Below, piece by piece: positions 26,872-35,498 of a stretch of DNA of 64,000 nucleotides (the first letter of the stretch is position 1; every line of letters begins with the position of its first letter). The stretch is taken from positions 868,001 through 932,000 of the forward strand of contig CAWBUL010000006.1 of assembly GCA_963791885.1 (NCBI GenBank), in the 5' to 3' direction. The position numbers and the translations under genes were made by a program. Under the pieces are notes generated by a model. It made no database searches. It saw only the letters and a list, made by a program, of their open reading frames with translations, and was not told the DNA's origin. Source of the DNA: CAVSUZ01 sp963791885 (GTDB lineage Bacteria > Pseudomonadota > Alphaproteobacteria > Acetobacterales > Acetobacteraceae).

Positions 26872-27372
26872 GTGACAACGATCGCAGCGCTGCAAACCTA
26901 TGTCGGCCGCGAGCTCGGCGTCGGCGATTGGCTGACGGTCACGCAGGAGAGGATCGACACCTTCGCCAAGGCGACTGGTGATTACCAGTGGATCCATGGC
27001 GATCCGGACCGTTGCAGGGCCGAGGGCATGCGCGGCACGATCGCCCACGGCTACCTAACTCTGTCGTTGATTACGCTCTTGCGCCAAAGCCTGCGCGGCG
27101 TACGCATCGCGCTCGATGCCAAGAAGGGCATCAATTACGGGTCCGACCGGGTCCGCTTCATCACGCCAGTCAGGACGGGTGCCCGCATCCGCATTCGCGT
27201 TCTGCTCCTCGCGCTCGATCAGATCGCGCCGGCGATTTGGCAGGCGAAATACCGGCACACGATCGAGATCGAGGACGAAGCGCGTCCCGCGCTCGTCGCG
27301 GACACGCTGAACCGTATCTATCTCAACTGCCTTGGCGTGCATCACAAGGCCTCAGGCACCGGCAGGGAGTAA
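26872..27372 (+). CDS. MaoC-like (NodN-type) enoyl-CoA hydratase
   Basis: 166 residues from GTG at 26872, the start that gives the family form TTIAALQTYVGRELG; GTG at 26836 would add 12 residues. The hot-dog fold hydratase motif is present: FAKATGDYQWIHGDPDR with the catalytic Asp and His, then GTIAHGYLTLSL. It would hydrate a 2-enoyl-CoA to a 3-hydroxyacyl-CoA, before the SDR and thiolase steps. It is third in the thiolase-DUF35-MaoC cassette and overlaps the 3' end of the convergent SDR gene by about 30 bp. Confidence 0.9.
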   Translation: MTTIAALQTYVGRELGVGDWLTVTQERIDTFAKATGDYQWIHGDPDRCRAEGMRGTIAHGYLTLSLITLLRQSLRGVRIALDAKKGINYGSDRVRFITPVRTGARIRIRVLLLALDQIAPAIWQAKYRHTIEIEDEARPALVADTLNRIYLNCLGVHHKASGTGRE

Positions 27373-28120
27373 TTGAGCCCGGCCCGGCCGCCATCGGCAT
27401 AGACGGTCTGGCCGGAGACATAGGCCGAATCATCCATAGCCAGGAACATGGCCACACCGGCCACATCCTCGCCTCCGCCCAATCGCATCAGTGGCGTGCG
27501 CGACAGGATATTGCGGCGCGTTTCCGCATTGGCGAGAAGATTGTTCCGATTGAGTCCGTCAGGATAGTGCCCGGCCCGATCGCGTTCACGCGGATGCCGT
27601 GCTTGGCCAGGCTGATCGCCATCGCCCGCGTCAGCGACGAAATGCCGCCCTTCGATGCCGCATAGGCCGCCAGCGTCGGCATGGTCATGACCACGCTGGT
27701 CGAAGACATGTTGATGATGACGCCGTTCTTGCGCGTCGCCATGTGACGGCCAACCGCCTGGCCGAACAGGAACACCGATTTCAGATTGGTCCTGATGACG
27801 TCGTCGAAATCTTCCTCCGACAAATCGAGGAAGTCGAACCGACGCATGATCCCGGCATTGCTGAGCAAGATGTCAATATGGCCGAACCGGTGCAGCGCGG
27901 CGGCGACGGTTGCATCTACCTGCTCCTTGTAGCCGACGTCGCAGGCGAAGAAGGCAACCTCGCCTTCGCGGGACAGTTCCGCCGCGACCTCCCGCCCGCG
28001 ATCGCGATCGATATCCACCAGAGCGACCCTCGCACCCTCGCGGGCAAATCGTGTCGCGCAGGCGCGGCCGATACCGCTTGCGGCTCCCGTGACCAGGGCT
28101 ATCTTGTTCTTTAGACGCAT
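27342..28120 (-). pseudogene. SDR-family dehydrogenase with one late frameshift
   Basis: MRLKNKIALVTGAASGIGRA binds NAD; catalytic Ser in NMSSTSVV and Y-x-x-x-K in AAYAASKGG are intact. Near 27555, after RVNAIGPGTILTD, one base is missing. The true C-terminus follows in another frame (LNRNNLLANAETRRNILSRT; GGGEDVAGVAMFLAMDDSAY) to TGA at 27342. Repaired, it is a normal 259-residue SDR. As read, the protein ends early with 21 foreign residues and loses the helix that closes the substrate pocket. Confidence 0.85.
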
Positions 28121-28151
28121 CAACTCCGCCGGTGCTCGCTACGGAGAAAAG

Positions 28152-28159
28152 AGTATACT
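28152..28159. promoter_or_regulatory. Putative GntR operator, SDR / regulator divergent promoter
   Basis: AGTATACT within GAGTATACTC, 74 bp upstream of the GntR gene; suggests autoregulation. Confidence 0.65.
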
Positions 28160-28225
28160 CGTTGTCTAGATCGGCGCGAGTCGCTATATGCCGGCGATAA
28201 ACGAAACGTACGGAATTCAGTAGCG

Positions 28226-29014
28226 ATGGTATCAGACCAGACTTTCGCCTCCATGAAGCAGGGCAAGGGAGCGCAGCAGATCGCCGATCGTGTGCGCGAT
28301 GCGGTGCTGGGCGGCGAACTTCAGGTGGGCGAACGTCTGCCGCCCGAGCGTGAGCTGATCCGGCTCACGGGCTACAGCCGGGCCGTCGTGCGCGAGGGCC
28401 TACGAATCCTTGAGGCCGAGGGCCTGGTCGCCCTGCATGCTGGACGCAACGGTGGGGCGGTCATCGAGCGCCCCAACGCCGACCGCTTCGCCGCGACACT
28501 CGACGTCTTGCTCGGCCTTGATAGCATCGGCGCCAAGGAGGTCTCCGAAGTGCTCAGCATGTTCGAGACCCGCATCGTCGAGCTGGCGGTCGATCGGATC
28601 TCAGCCCACGACATCGAGGATCTCAGGCGGACTATCACCCGGATCGAAGAGGATCCGACGGATGTCGAGCGGGTGCGGATCGAGAGCAACCGCTTTCACA
28701 TCCTGCTCGCCGAAGCCACCCGCAACCGCATGCTGGCCCTGCTGACCCGGGTCATTCGCCAGGTCGTGATTCGAATGGATCACGAGTCGCACGACACGAG
28801 CGCGCTGCAGATCGCCCGCGCGCACCAGCGTATCCTCGACGCTATCGTCGCCGGCGACGTCGAAACGGCGAAGCGGCGCGCGCTTCGCCATCTCATGGCT
28901 TGCGGCAACTCGATGTCGCAGGAGGGTAAGGGCGGCACAGTACCGCTCGCCAGCGGCAACTCCCGTCTCGCACAGGCGCTGGCCCGCACGCCCCGGCGGC
29001 GAAACGATAGCTGA
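28226..29014 (+). CDS. GntR-family (FCD) transcriptional regulator of the catabolic island
   Basis: 262 residues. Winged helix at residues 15-80: IADRVRDAVLGGELQVGERL, then PPERELIRLTGYSRAVVREG and LRILEAEGLV. The FCD effector domain (about 95-225) is all helical and contains the metal-binding Asp/His type pattern (FHILLAEATRN, HQRILDAI, RALRHLMAC). FCD regulators usually bind short palindromes centred on GTATAC-like or TNGTNNNACNA cores. The motif AGTATACT at this gene's own promoter and at five other divergent promoters to its left is therefore its likely operator. The ligand is probably a pathway acid or CoA ester (inference). Confidence 0.92.
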   Translation: MVSDQTFASMKQGKGAQQIADRVRDAVLGGELQVGERLPPERELIRLTGYSRAVVREGLRILEAEGLVALHAGRNGGAVIERPNADRFAATLDVLLGLDSIGAKEVSEVLSMFETRIVELAVDRISAHDIEDLRRTITRIEEDPTDVERVRIESNRFHILLAEATRNRMLALLTRVIRQVVIRMDHESHDTSALQIARAHQRILDAIVAGDVETAKRRALRHLMACGNSMSQEGKGGTVPLASGNSRLAQALARTPRRRNDS

Positions 29015-29029
29015 CGACGTCAGGCCCTG

Positions 29030-29167
29030 CGAACGTGGGGTTACGACGCCGACGCCCTCGGTGAGGAACCAGAATGCGTTGAGACATTCGGTCCGGAACT
29101 TGCCGTTGAACGACCCCGCAAAGGCATTGGCGGCTGGTTTGCCCTTGGTGTGCTGCCGGGAATTCAA
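29030..29167 (-). mobile_element. Remnant of an IS3-family transposase
   Basis: A minus-strand frame reads GKPAANAFAGSFNGKFRTEC followed by LNAFWFLTE, the C-terminal catalytic segment of IS3-family OrfB (normally N-x-F-x-E-S-F-N-G). The catalytic Glu is Gly here, and only about 45 residues survive. It is dead DNA, 3 bp from the end of the enolase-family gene and next to the GntR gene, marking the seam between the two catabolic clusters. Confidence 0.75.
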
Positions 29168-30279
29168 CCAAGCGGAGATGTCTCGTGCTCGCGGATGAAA
29201 TCAAGATCGAGAACGAAGCCCAGCCCGGGAAGGTCGGGGATTTCCATAACGCCCTGAGCCGGAGGGAGCGGGCTCCTGAAAACCTGATCTGAAATGCCTT
29301 CGAAAATCAGCAATCTTTCCAGGAAGAGCACGTTCGGCGTCGCGGCGGCGAAGTGCAGGTGGATATGCTCCATGGCGTGCGGCGCGAACTTCACGTTCCA
29401 GGCTTGCGTTAGCGCGGCGCATTTGACCAATTCCGTGTAACCGCCGACCCGGGCGCCGTCGACCTGAACGATATCGGCGGCCTCATTCACCAACAGGTCG
29501 CGCACCCCGAACTTGGTGTACTCATGCTCACCGGTGGCGAGCGGAATGTCGGTGCCGCGCTTGAACCGCGCGAGGCCCGGAATATCATCCGCGAACACCG
29601 GCTCTTCGAAGAAGAAGATGTCGAACTCACGGATGCGGTTCGCGAGCTGGACGGCGCGCGCAGCATCGAAGCAGTTGTTGGCATCGACCATGAGCCGAAT
29701 ATCCGGCCCTACTGCTTCCCTGACCTTGCGGACACGCTCGGCGTCGCGCCGCAGGTCAATGCCGCCTGACACGCCGACCTTGAACTTGACGGCGGTGTAG
29801 CCCCGGGAGACCATTCCCGTGACTTCCGCGACCAGTTCGTCGTCACTGTACGACGTCCAGCCGCCGCTGCCGTATACTGGTACCTGCGTGCTGTTGCCGC
29901 CAAGCAGCTTGTAAACAGGCAGGTCAAGAATTTTTCCCTTGAGATCCCAGAGCGCGATATCGACTGCGCTGAGCGCACAGTAGGTCAGTCCTTTGCGGCC
30001 AACGCCACGCAGGTAGTGAAACATCTCCTGCCAGATGACCTCGGTCTCCAGCGGATCGCGTCCGATCAGCTTGGGCACAATGTTGCGCCGGATCAGTTCG
30101 GCGGTCGCCTCGCCGCCGACTTCGTTGTAGGTGATCCCGATCCCTTCGTGCCCGTCCCTGGTCAGCACGCGAACGATGACGAAACCCAGAGATTCGACTT
30201 TTCGCGTTGCGTCGGCGAAGCCGCCCTCGACCGGAGCGGAGACAAGGTGAACGTGGATGGCGGCGATTCTGTGCTGCAT
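29164..30279 (-). CDS. Enolase-superfamily enzyme (mandelate racemase/muconate lactonizing type), KxK class
   Basis: 371 residues with all family residues: K165-x-K167 (VKFKVG), D199 (MVDANN), E225 (FFFEEP), E251 (TGEHEY) and H301 (FAPHAME). The KxK pair plus His suggests dehydration or epimerisation of an acid sugar, or lactone chemistry, through an enolate stabilised by Mg2+. A second, different enolase-family gene lies 15 bp upstream and both are read from the same LacI-operator promoter. Substrate unknown; sugar-acid dehydratase is the best guess given the sugar-type ABC transporter. Confidence 0.9.
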   Translation of the reverse strand: MQHRIAAIHVHLVSAPVEGGFADATRKVESLGFVIVRVLTRDGHEGIGITYNEVGGEATAELIRRNIVPKLIGRDPLETEVIWQEMFHYLRGVGRKGLTYCALSAVDIALWDLKGKILDLPVYKLLGGNSTQVPVYGSGGWTSYSDDELVAEVTGMVSRGYTAVKFKVGVSGGIDLRRDAERVRKVREAVGPDIRLMVDANNCFDAARAVQLANRIREFDIFFFEEPVFADDIPGLARFKRGTDIPLATGEHEYTKFGVRDLLVNEAADIVQVDGARVGGYTELVKCAALTQAWNVKFAPHAMEHIHLHFAAATPNVLFLERLLIFEGISDQVFRSPLPPAQGVMEIPDLPGLGFVLDLDFIREHETSPLG

Positions 30280-30294
30280 GCTCTCGTCCTGTTA

Positions 30295-31368
30295 TCAAGC
30301 TACGCGATACCGCTCCCAAGCCTCTTCGGTGAACGTGACACCGTGTCCCGGTGCGTCCGGGACGAGCAGCATTCCGTCCTTCACCGTGAGTGTGCCGGTG
30401 AGCAGGTGATCCATGAACGGGTAGTATTCGAGATAGGCGGCACGCGGCAGGGCGGCGGTTATGTGGACGTGCAGCGGTGTCATGAAGTGCGGCGCCAGCG
30501 CCAGGCCGAAACTGTCAGCGATACGTCCGATGCGCATGGTCTCCGTAATGCCGCCCACCAGACACATATCCGGTTGCAACACGTCGGCTGCTCCCGCGCG
30601 AATGTACGGGATGAAGTCGCGTCGGGCGTGGACATGCTCTCCCATGGCGATCGCCACGGGCAAGGCAGCGCGCAGCCGCTGATAACCCTCGATATCCTGC
30701 GACAGCAGCGGTTCTTCCAGCCAATGAATATCCAGATCCGCAAGCTTGCGGCCGAGCCAGAGCGCAGTCGGTAGGTCCAGACGCTCGTTCGCGTCACACA
30801 GGATGCGCGCATCGCCGCCGATGGCCGTGCGTACCGCTTTCACCCGGTCGAGGTCATGTTTGGGCTCACGGCCGATCCTGATCTTCACCGCGCGGAACCC
30901 GTTTTGGATATAGCTCGCGGACGCCGCCACCAATTCATCCAGCGGCAGTGTCGGACTTGCCTTGCCGCTGCCGTAACACGGCACCCGATCGCGCACCTGT
31001 CCGAGCAGCCGCGCCAGCGATACGCCGCGCTGTCGCGCCCGCAGATCCCATAAGGCGATATCGATCGCGGAAATCGCCATCGACGCGATGCCATGGCCAA
31101 GCCTGTGCGTCAGATGAAACAGCCAATCATTGATTGCCTCGACGTCGTCTGCGTCGCGTCCGGCGATGCGGAGGAGGAGCAGGTCGAGGAGCGCCTTGAT
31201 GGATTCGCCGCCGCCATGGTCCGAGGTGAAGGTCCAGCCCGTTCCCTGCGTGCCGTCCGCGTTGGTCAGCGTCGCGCCGATGAGCTCGAAGCGTTCGTCA
31301 TCGCGCTCGGCAGCCAGCCGGTTGGAGGCGAACCGGAGCATCCAACTCTCGGTGGTCCGGATCGGCAT
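30295..31368 (-). CDS. Enolase-superfamily enzyme, KxR class
   Basis: 357 residues. Conserved residues: K162-x-R164 (VKIRIG), D192 (LCDANE), E218 (WLEEP), E244 (AMGEHVH) and H294 (LAPHFMT). The KxR form differs from the KxK neighbour, so the two enzymes probably act at different carbons or on different intermediates. First gene of the pair, divergent from the GMC oxidoreductase; a LacI-type operator lies at 31415-31426, 47 bp upstream. Confidence 0.9.
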   Translation of the reverse strand: MPIRTTESWMLRFASNRLAAERDDERFELIGATLTNADGTQGTGWTFTSDHGGGESIKALLDLLLLRIAGRDADDVEAINDWLFHLTHRLGHGIASMAISAIDIALWDLRARQRGVSLARLLGQVRDRVPCYGSGKASPTLPLDELVAASASYIQNGFRAVKIRIGREPKHDLDRVKAVRTAIGGDARILCDANERLDLPTALWLGRKLADLDIHWLEEPLLSQDIEGYQRLRAALPVAIAMGEHVHARRDFIPYIRAGAADVLQPDMCLVGGITETMRIGRIADSFGLALAPHFMTPLHVHITAALPRAAYLEYYPFMDHLLTGTLTVKDGMLLVPDAPGHGVTFTEEAWERYRVA

Positions 31369-31414
31369 GGCATGTCTCCGGTCTTGACGGGTGCTCGATC
31401 GGGCATCAGCCTAC

Positions 31415-31426
31415 GTAAGCGATTAC
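31415..31426. promoter_or_regulatory. LacI-type operator, enolase / GMC divergent promoter
   Basis: GTAAGCGATTAC: a 12-bp near palindrome with the central CG typical of LacI/GalR operators, followed by AC as at 39983. Confidence 0.7.
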
Positions 31427-31498
31427 ACCACATACTCGACTTGGCCAAGGCCGGGCGCATGGTGGCCGGTAACGAAGCCAGGCAGAAACGTGCAGGCG

Positions 31499-33214
31499 AT
31501 GCAGAAAACGTACGACTACATCATCGTGGGCGGCGGCTCCGCGGGCTCGATCCTCGCCAATCGGCTATCGGCGCGAAGCGCCAATCAGGTGTTGTTGTGC
31601 GAAGCGGGAGAGGACACCCCGGACGGCCGGGTGCCGGAGCCGATTCTGGACAGCCGATCAGGTTACGCGTCACGCAACCCGCGGTTCCTTTGGACGGATC
31701 TTCGTGTCACCACGGAGGCCATTCCCCACAATGACCCGGCCGCGCCCAAGCCCCGCAAGGTGCGGTACGAGCAGGCGCGCGTGATCGGCGGAGGATCGTC
31801 GATCAACGGGCAGCTGGCGAACCGGGGATCGCCCCGCGACTACGACGAATGGGAACAGCGCGGCGCACGTGGATGGCGGTGGGAAACGGTCCTGCCGTAT
31901 TTCAGGAAGCTGGAGCGTGACATCGATTTCGAAGGTCCGCTCCACGGTGCCGACGGCCGCATCCCTGTCCGGCGCGTGTTTCCAGACAATTGGTCCGATT
32001 ACGCCAAGGCGGTCGCGGAGGCGTTCAAACTCGCGGGTTATCCTTACGTGCCGGACCAGAACGGGGAGTTCCAGGATGGCTACTATCCCCTTGCAATGTC
32101 AAACATTTACGACCGGCGCGTCTCAGCCGCTGTCGGCTATCTCGGTCCCACCGTCCGCCACCGGGAAAACCTGACCATCATGCCTGAAACCCAGGTGTCC
32201 GAGCTGCTGTTCGAGGACACGCGGTGCAACGGTATCCGTGCCGTCGTAAAAGGTAAGCCCACCGAGCTGCGCGCCAACGAGGTCATCATCTGCTGCGGCG
32301 CGCTCCATTCGCCAGCCATGCTGCTACGTGCCGGAATCGGTCCTGTCGGCCATCTGCGCGACCTTGGGATTCCCATCCGCGAGGCCCGCGCCGGCGTCGG
32401 GCAGCGTCTGATGGATCACCCATCCATCTCCGTTGCCTCCTACCTGAAACCCGGCGCGCGCAAAAATCCGTATAGCAAGCGTTCGCTGCATCTCGGCATG
32501 CGCTTCTCGTCCAACGTCGACGGTGCTCCGGCCGGCGACATGGCCCTGACCGTTTCCAACAAATCGGCCTGGCACGCGATCGGTGACCGCATCGCCGTCA
32601 TTACGCTGTGGGTCAACAAGACGTTCTCGGAAACCGGTCAGGTGCGGCTTGCTTCCGCCGACTGGCGCCAGGAACCGGAGGTCGATTTCAACCTCCTGTC
32701 GGACCATCGCGACCTGCAACGGCTCGCCAAAGGCTTCCGGGAGATCGCTGCCCTGCACGACCTGCCGCCCCTGAAAGCGGTTACCTCCCATGTGTTTCCC
32801 GCGAGCTTTACCGACAAAATCCGCCGTGTCGGCACCTACAATACGAAGAACCGGATACTCACCAGCATCGGCGCCAGATTCATGGATGGACCGGCCCCCG
32901 TGCGGGAGACGTTCATCCGTAATTTCATTATGGAATCCGCCGGCCTGACCGAAGCTCTCCGCGACGATGAGACGCTGGAGGCCTACATCAAGCGGGCCGC
33001 CGTCGGTGTATGGCACTGCTCCTGCTCCTGCCGCATGGGCGAGGAGAGCGATCCCATGGCGGTCACCGATCCCGCCGGCCGGGTCTATGGCGTGCACGGC
33101 TTGCGCGTGGTGGATGCCTCGCTGTTTCCTGCGGTTCCCTGCGCCAACACCAACTTCCCCACGATGATGGCGGCGGAGAAGATCGCCGACGACATTCTGC
33201 ACGGGCCCGGGTAG
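31499..33214 (+). CDS. GMC-family flavoprotein oxidoreductase
   Basis: 571 residues from ATG at 31499. YDYIIVGGGSAGSILANRLS binds FAD; RVIGGGSSINGQLANRGSPR is the GMC signature 1; IICCGALHSPAMLLRAGIGP is signature 2. Near the C-terminus GVWHCSCSCRMG holds the catalytic His, with an unusual run of cysteines where most members have HxxGTC, and the second His/Asn site is replaced by NTNFPTMMAAEKIA. Substrates in the family are alcohols and polyols (choline, glucose, glycosides). Divergent from the enolase pair under a LacI operator, so probably an early oxidation step of the imported compound. Confidence 0.92.
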   Translation: MQKTYDYIIVGGGSAGSILANRLSARSANQVLLCEAGEDTPDGRVPEPILDSRSGYASRNPRFLWTDLRVTTEAIPHNDPAAPKPRKVRYEQARVIGGGSSINGQLANRGSPRDYDEWEQRGARGWRWETVLPYFRKLERDIDFEGPLHGADGRIPVRRVFPDNWSDYAKAVAEAFKLAGYPYVPDQNGEFQDGYYPLAMSNIYDRRVSAAVGYLGPTVRHRENLTIMPETQVSELLFEDTRCNGIRAVVKGKPTELRANEVIICCGALHSPAMLLRAGIGPVGHLRDLGIPIREARAGVGQRLMDHPSISVASYLKPGARKNPYSKRSLHLGMRFSSNVDGAPAGDMALTVSNKSAWHAIGDRIAVITLWVNKTFSETGQVRLASADWRQEPEVDFNLLSDHRDLQRLAKGFREIAALHDLPPLKAVTSHVFPASFTDKIRRVGTYNTKNRILTSIGARFMDGPAPVRETFIRNFIMESAGLTEALRDDETLEAYIKRAAVGVWHCSCSCRMGEESDPMAVTDPAGRVYGVHGLRVVDASLFPAVPCANTNFPTMMAAEKIADDILHGPG

Positions 33215-33260
33215 TATGGGGGGCGGCTTGACAGCGTCGGCTATTCCGGCGAACGCTCGC

Positions 33261-33274
33261 TGTAAGCGGTAACA
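33261..33274. promoter_or_regulatory. LacI-type operator upstream of the ABC operon
   Basis: TGTAAGCGGTAACA, a 14-bp near palindrome with central CG, 23 bp before the binding-protein start codon; weaker than the other three sites. Confidence 0.6.
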
Positions 33275-33296
33275 TCGAGGAACCGGGAGGGCGCCA

Positions 33297-34535
33297 ATGC
33301 CCAAAAAAATCATGCTCGCGGCGGCGATTATCGGTCTCTCGCTGGCTGCGCCGCAAGCCCATGCTCAGAAGGCCGACGTTATGCACTGGTGGACCAGCGG
33401 CGGCGAATCACGCGCCGTGAAGGTCTTTGCTGACGAGTACAACAAGAGCGGCGGCACCTGGGTGGACGACCCTTCGATCGGACCGCAGGCGGAGCATGCC
33501 GCCGCGCTGAACCGCATCGCCGGAGGTGATCCGCCAACCGGGCTGATGTGGAACGCGGGCGTCGCCGTGCAGCAGCTTGCGGAGCAGGGGGTCTTGCGGC
33601 CGTTGGACGATTTGGCGAAACAGGACAACTTGGTGGCGAACCTTCCGCCATTGCTAGCGAAGAGCATTACCTATGATGGCCACACGGTTGCTGTTCCGGT
33701 GGATATCGGCGGCGCGAACTATATGTACTACAGCGTCAAGATCTTTCACGACCTGAACCTGGAACCGCCCAAGACCTGGGACGAATTTCTGGCGATGGCA
33801 CCCAAGATAAAGGCCGCCGGCTACATCCCGCTGGCCTACGGTGCCAATGCGCAACAGGAAGATTGGCTATTCTCGGCGGTCGTAGCGGGTGTCGGGGGCT
33901 CGGACCTGTACCGTAAAGTGTTCGTCGACCATGATCCGAAGGCCACGGCCAGTCCCGAGATGGAGCACGTGCTCTCGGTGATGGGACAGTTGCGGCAATA
34001 CGTGGATGCGGGCAGCCCCAACCGCAAATGGAACGACACGCTCGCTCTGGTCGAAACCAACAAGGCCGCTCTGATGATTGTCGGCGACTGGGCGTCGGCC
34101 GATTTCACTACGGCCCACCTGACCTTCGGCAAGGATTATAGCTGCCAGATGGCGCCCGGTAATCAGAACGCCTATGTTATGACCGAAGATGTCTTTGTCT
34201 TCCCGAAGACCAATAAGCCTGACCAGGTCCAGGCGGGGGACAAGCTTGCTACTGTGATGATGGACCCTGCCGTGCAGACGGCGTTCAATCGCATCAAAGG
34301 CTCGCTGCCAGCGCGGCAGGACGCCAGCACGGAGGGTCTGGATCCCTGCGCGCAGATCGGCGCGAAAATCATCGCCGGCGGACCAGCCAATCAGCTTCCC
34401 AACTTCGCGCTCGCCTTCAGTCCGGACATGGAAGGCCAGATCGAGGATTTGCTGGGCAGCTACTGGGCCACGCCATCCATGACACCGGCTGACGCGGCCA
34501 AGCGGCTTTCGACGATCCTCGCCGGCGCCAGTTAG
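33297..34535 (+). CDS. Sugar-type ABC transporter binding protein (first of three)
   Basis: 412 residues; ATG at 33297 after GGGAGG. Signal peptide IMLAAAIIGLSLAAPQAHA, mature start QKADVMHWWTSGGESRAVKV, the standard opening of family 1 (MalE/UgpB cluster) sugar binding proteins. It begins the operon binding protein-permease-permease-ATPase. Two paralogues at 37.4-38.7 and 38.7-40.0 kb share long motifs (GGTWVDDP, AALNRIAGG, SPNRKWNDTLALVE). Likely binds a mono- or oligosaccharide or a sugar acid in the periplasm. Confidence 0.93.
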   Translation: MPKKIMLAAAIIGLSLAAPQAHAQKADVMHWWTSGGESRAVKVFADEYNKSGGTWVDDPSIGPQAEHAAALNRIAGGDPPTGLMWNAGVAVQQLAEQGVLRPLDDLAKQDNLVANLPPLLAKSITYDGHTVAVPVDIGGANYMYYSVKIFHDLNLEPPKTWDEFLAMAPKIKAAGYIPLAYGANAQQEDWLFSAVVAGVGGSDLYRKVFVDHDPKATASPEMEHVLSVMGQLRQYVDAGSPNRKWNDTLALVETNKAALMIVGDWASADFTTAHLTFGKDYSCQMAPGNQNAYVMTEDVFVFPKTNKPDQVQAGDKLATVMMDPAVQTAFNRIKGSLPARQDASTEGLDPCAQIGAKIIAGGPANQLPNFALAFSPDMEGQIEDLLGSYWATPSMTPADAAKRLSTILAGAS

Positions 34536-34541
34536 TCGCAT

Positions 34542-35498
34542 ATGCCGGCCCCGATCCCGGTCCAGTTGGAGGCACCGCTCGCAAGCTTCCAGGCGGACCG
34601 GCCGATCGAGCAACGCAGGGTCGGCCGGGGCTATCGCGTCCGCGGCAGGATGGCCCGGCTTGCCCTGATTCCCGCCGTGGTCATCATGGCGTTCTGCTTC
34701 TACGGCAGCATATTCTGGACCGTATATATCTCGATGACGCGGTCCTTTTTGCTGCCGGTGTATAAATTCGCCGGCACTGCCCAATACGCACGGCTGTTTG
34801 CCACGCCGCGTTGGCAAGTCGCGTATTCCAACATGTTCATCTTCGGCTTTCTCGATATCATCGGAACACTCGGCCTCGGCATCCTTCTCGCCATCCTGCT
34901 CGATCGTTCCGTCCGTTACGAAGGCATCTTCCGCACCATCCTGCTCTATCCGTTGTCGATCTCCTTCATCGTCACGGGCCTAACGTGGCAGTGGATCCTC
35001 AGCCCAACCATCGGCGTGCAGCAGCTCGTGCGCTCGCTGGGCTGGACAGACTTCCGCTTCGACTGGATCACCGAACCGGAGACTGCGATCTACACGCTGG
35101 TGTTTGCCGGCATCTGGCACCAATCCGGCCTGATCATGGCGATCATGCTCGCCGGGTTGCGCGGCGTGGACCGGGAGATTTGGCGGGCCGCGCGGGTCGA
35201 GGGCATTCCCACCTGGCGCACCTATGTCAGCATCGTGTTGCCGATGCTGCGACCGCTGGTGGTCACCTGCCTGGTACTCATCGCGATCGCAGTGGTGAAA
35301 AGCTACGATCTGGTGGTCGCCATGACCAATGGCGGACCGGGATTCGCCTCCGACCTGCCGGGCAAATTCGTCGTCGATTTCGAGTTTGAGCGCGCGAATA
35401 TCGGTCAGGCCTCTGCCGCGGCGACCGTCATGCTGGGCTCGGTGCTCGCGATTGTCGCGCCGTATCTGTACTTCGAATTGGCACGGAAGAACCGATGA
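34542..35498 (+). CDS. Sugar ABC transporter permease (MalF/UgpA type)
   Basis: 318 residues with six membrane segments and the EAA loop EIWRAARVEGIPTWRTYVSI. Starts six bases after the binding protein gene and overlaps the next permease by ATGA at 35495-35498. Forms the inner-membrane channel with the MalG-type partner. Confidence 0.93.
   Translation: MPAPIPVQLEAPLASFQADRPIEQRRVGRGYRVRGRMARLALIPAVVIMAFCFYGSIFWTVYISMTRSFLLPVYKFAGTAQYARLFATPRWQVAYSNMFIFGFLDIIGTLGLGILLAILLDRSVRYEGIFRTILLYPLSISFIVTGLTWQWILSPTIGVQQLVRSLGWTDFRFDWITEPETAIYTLVFAGIWHQSGLIMAIMLAGLRGVDREIWRAARVEGIPTWRTYVSIVLPMLRPLVVTCLVLIAIAVVKSYDLVVAMTNGGPGFASDLPGKFVVDFEFERANIGQASAAATVMLGSVLAIVAPYLYFELARKNR

Noticed and set aside
7167..29014. 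Integrative element or prophage carrying the first catabolic island
   Set aside because: No integrase, tRNA target, direct-repeat attachment sites or phage genes were seen; only one IS and one IS remnant border it.
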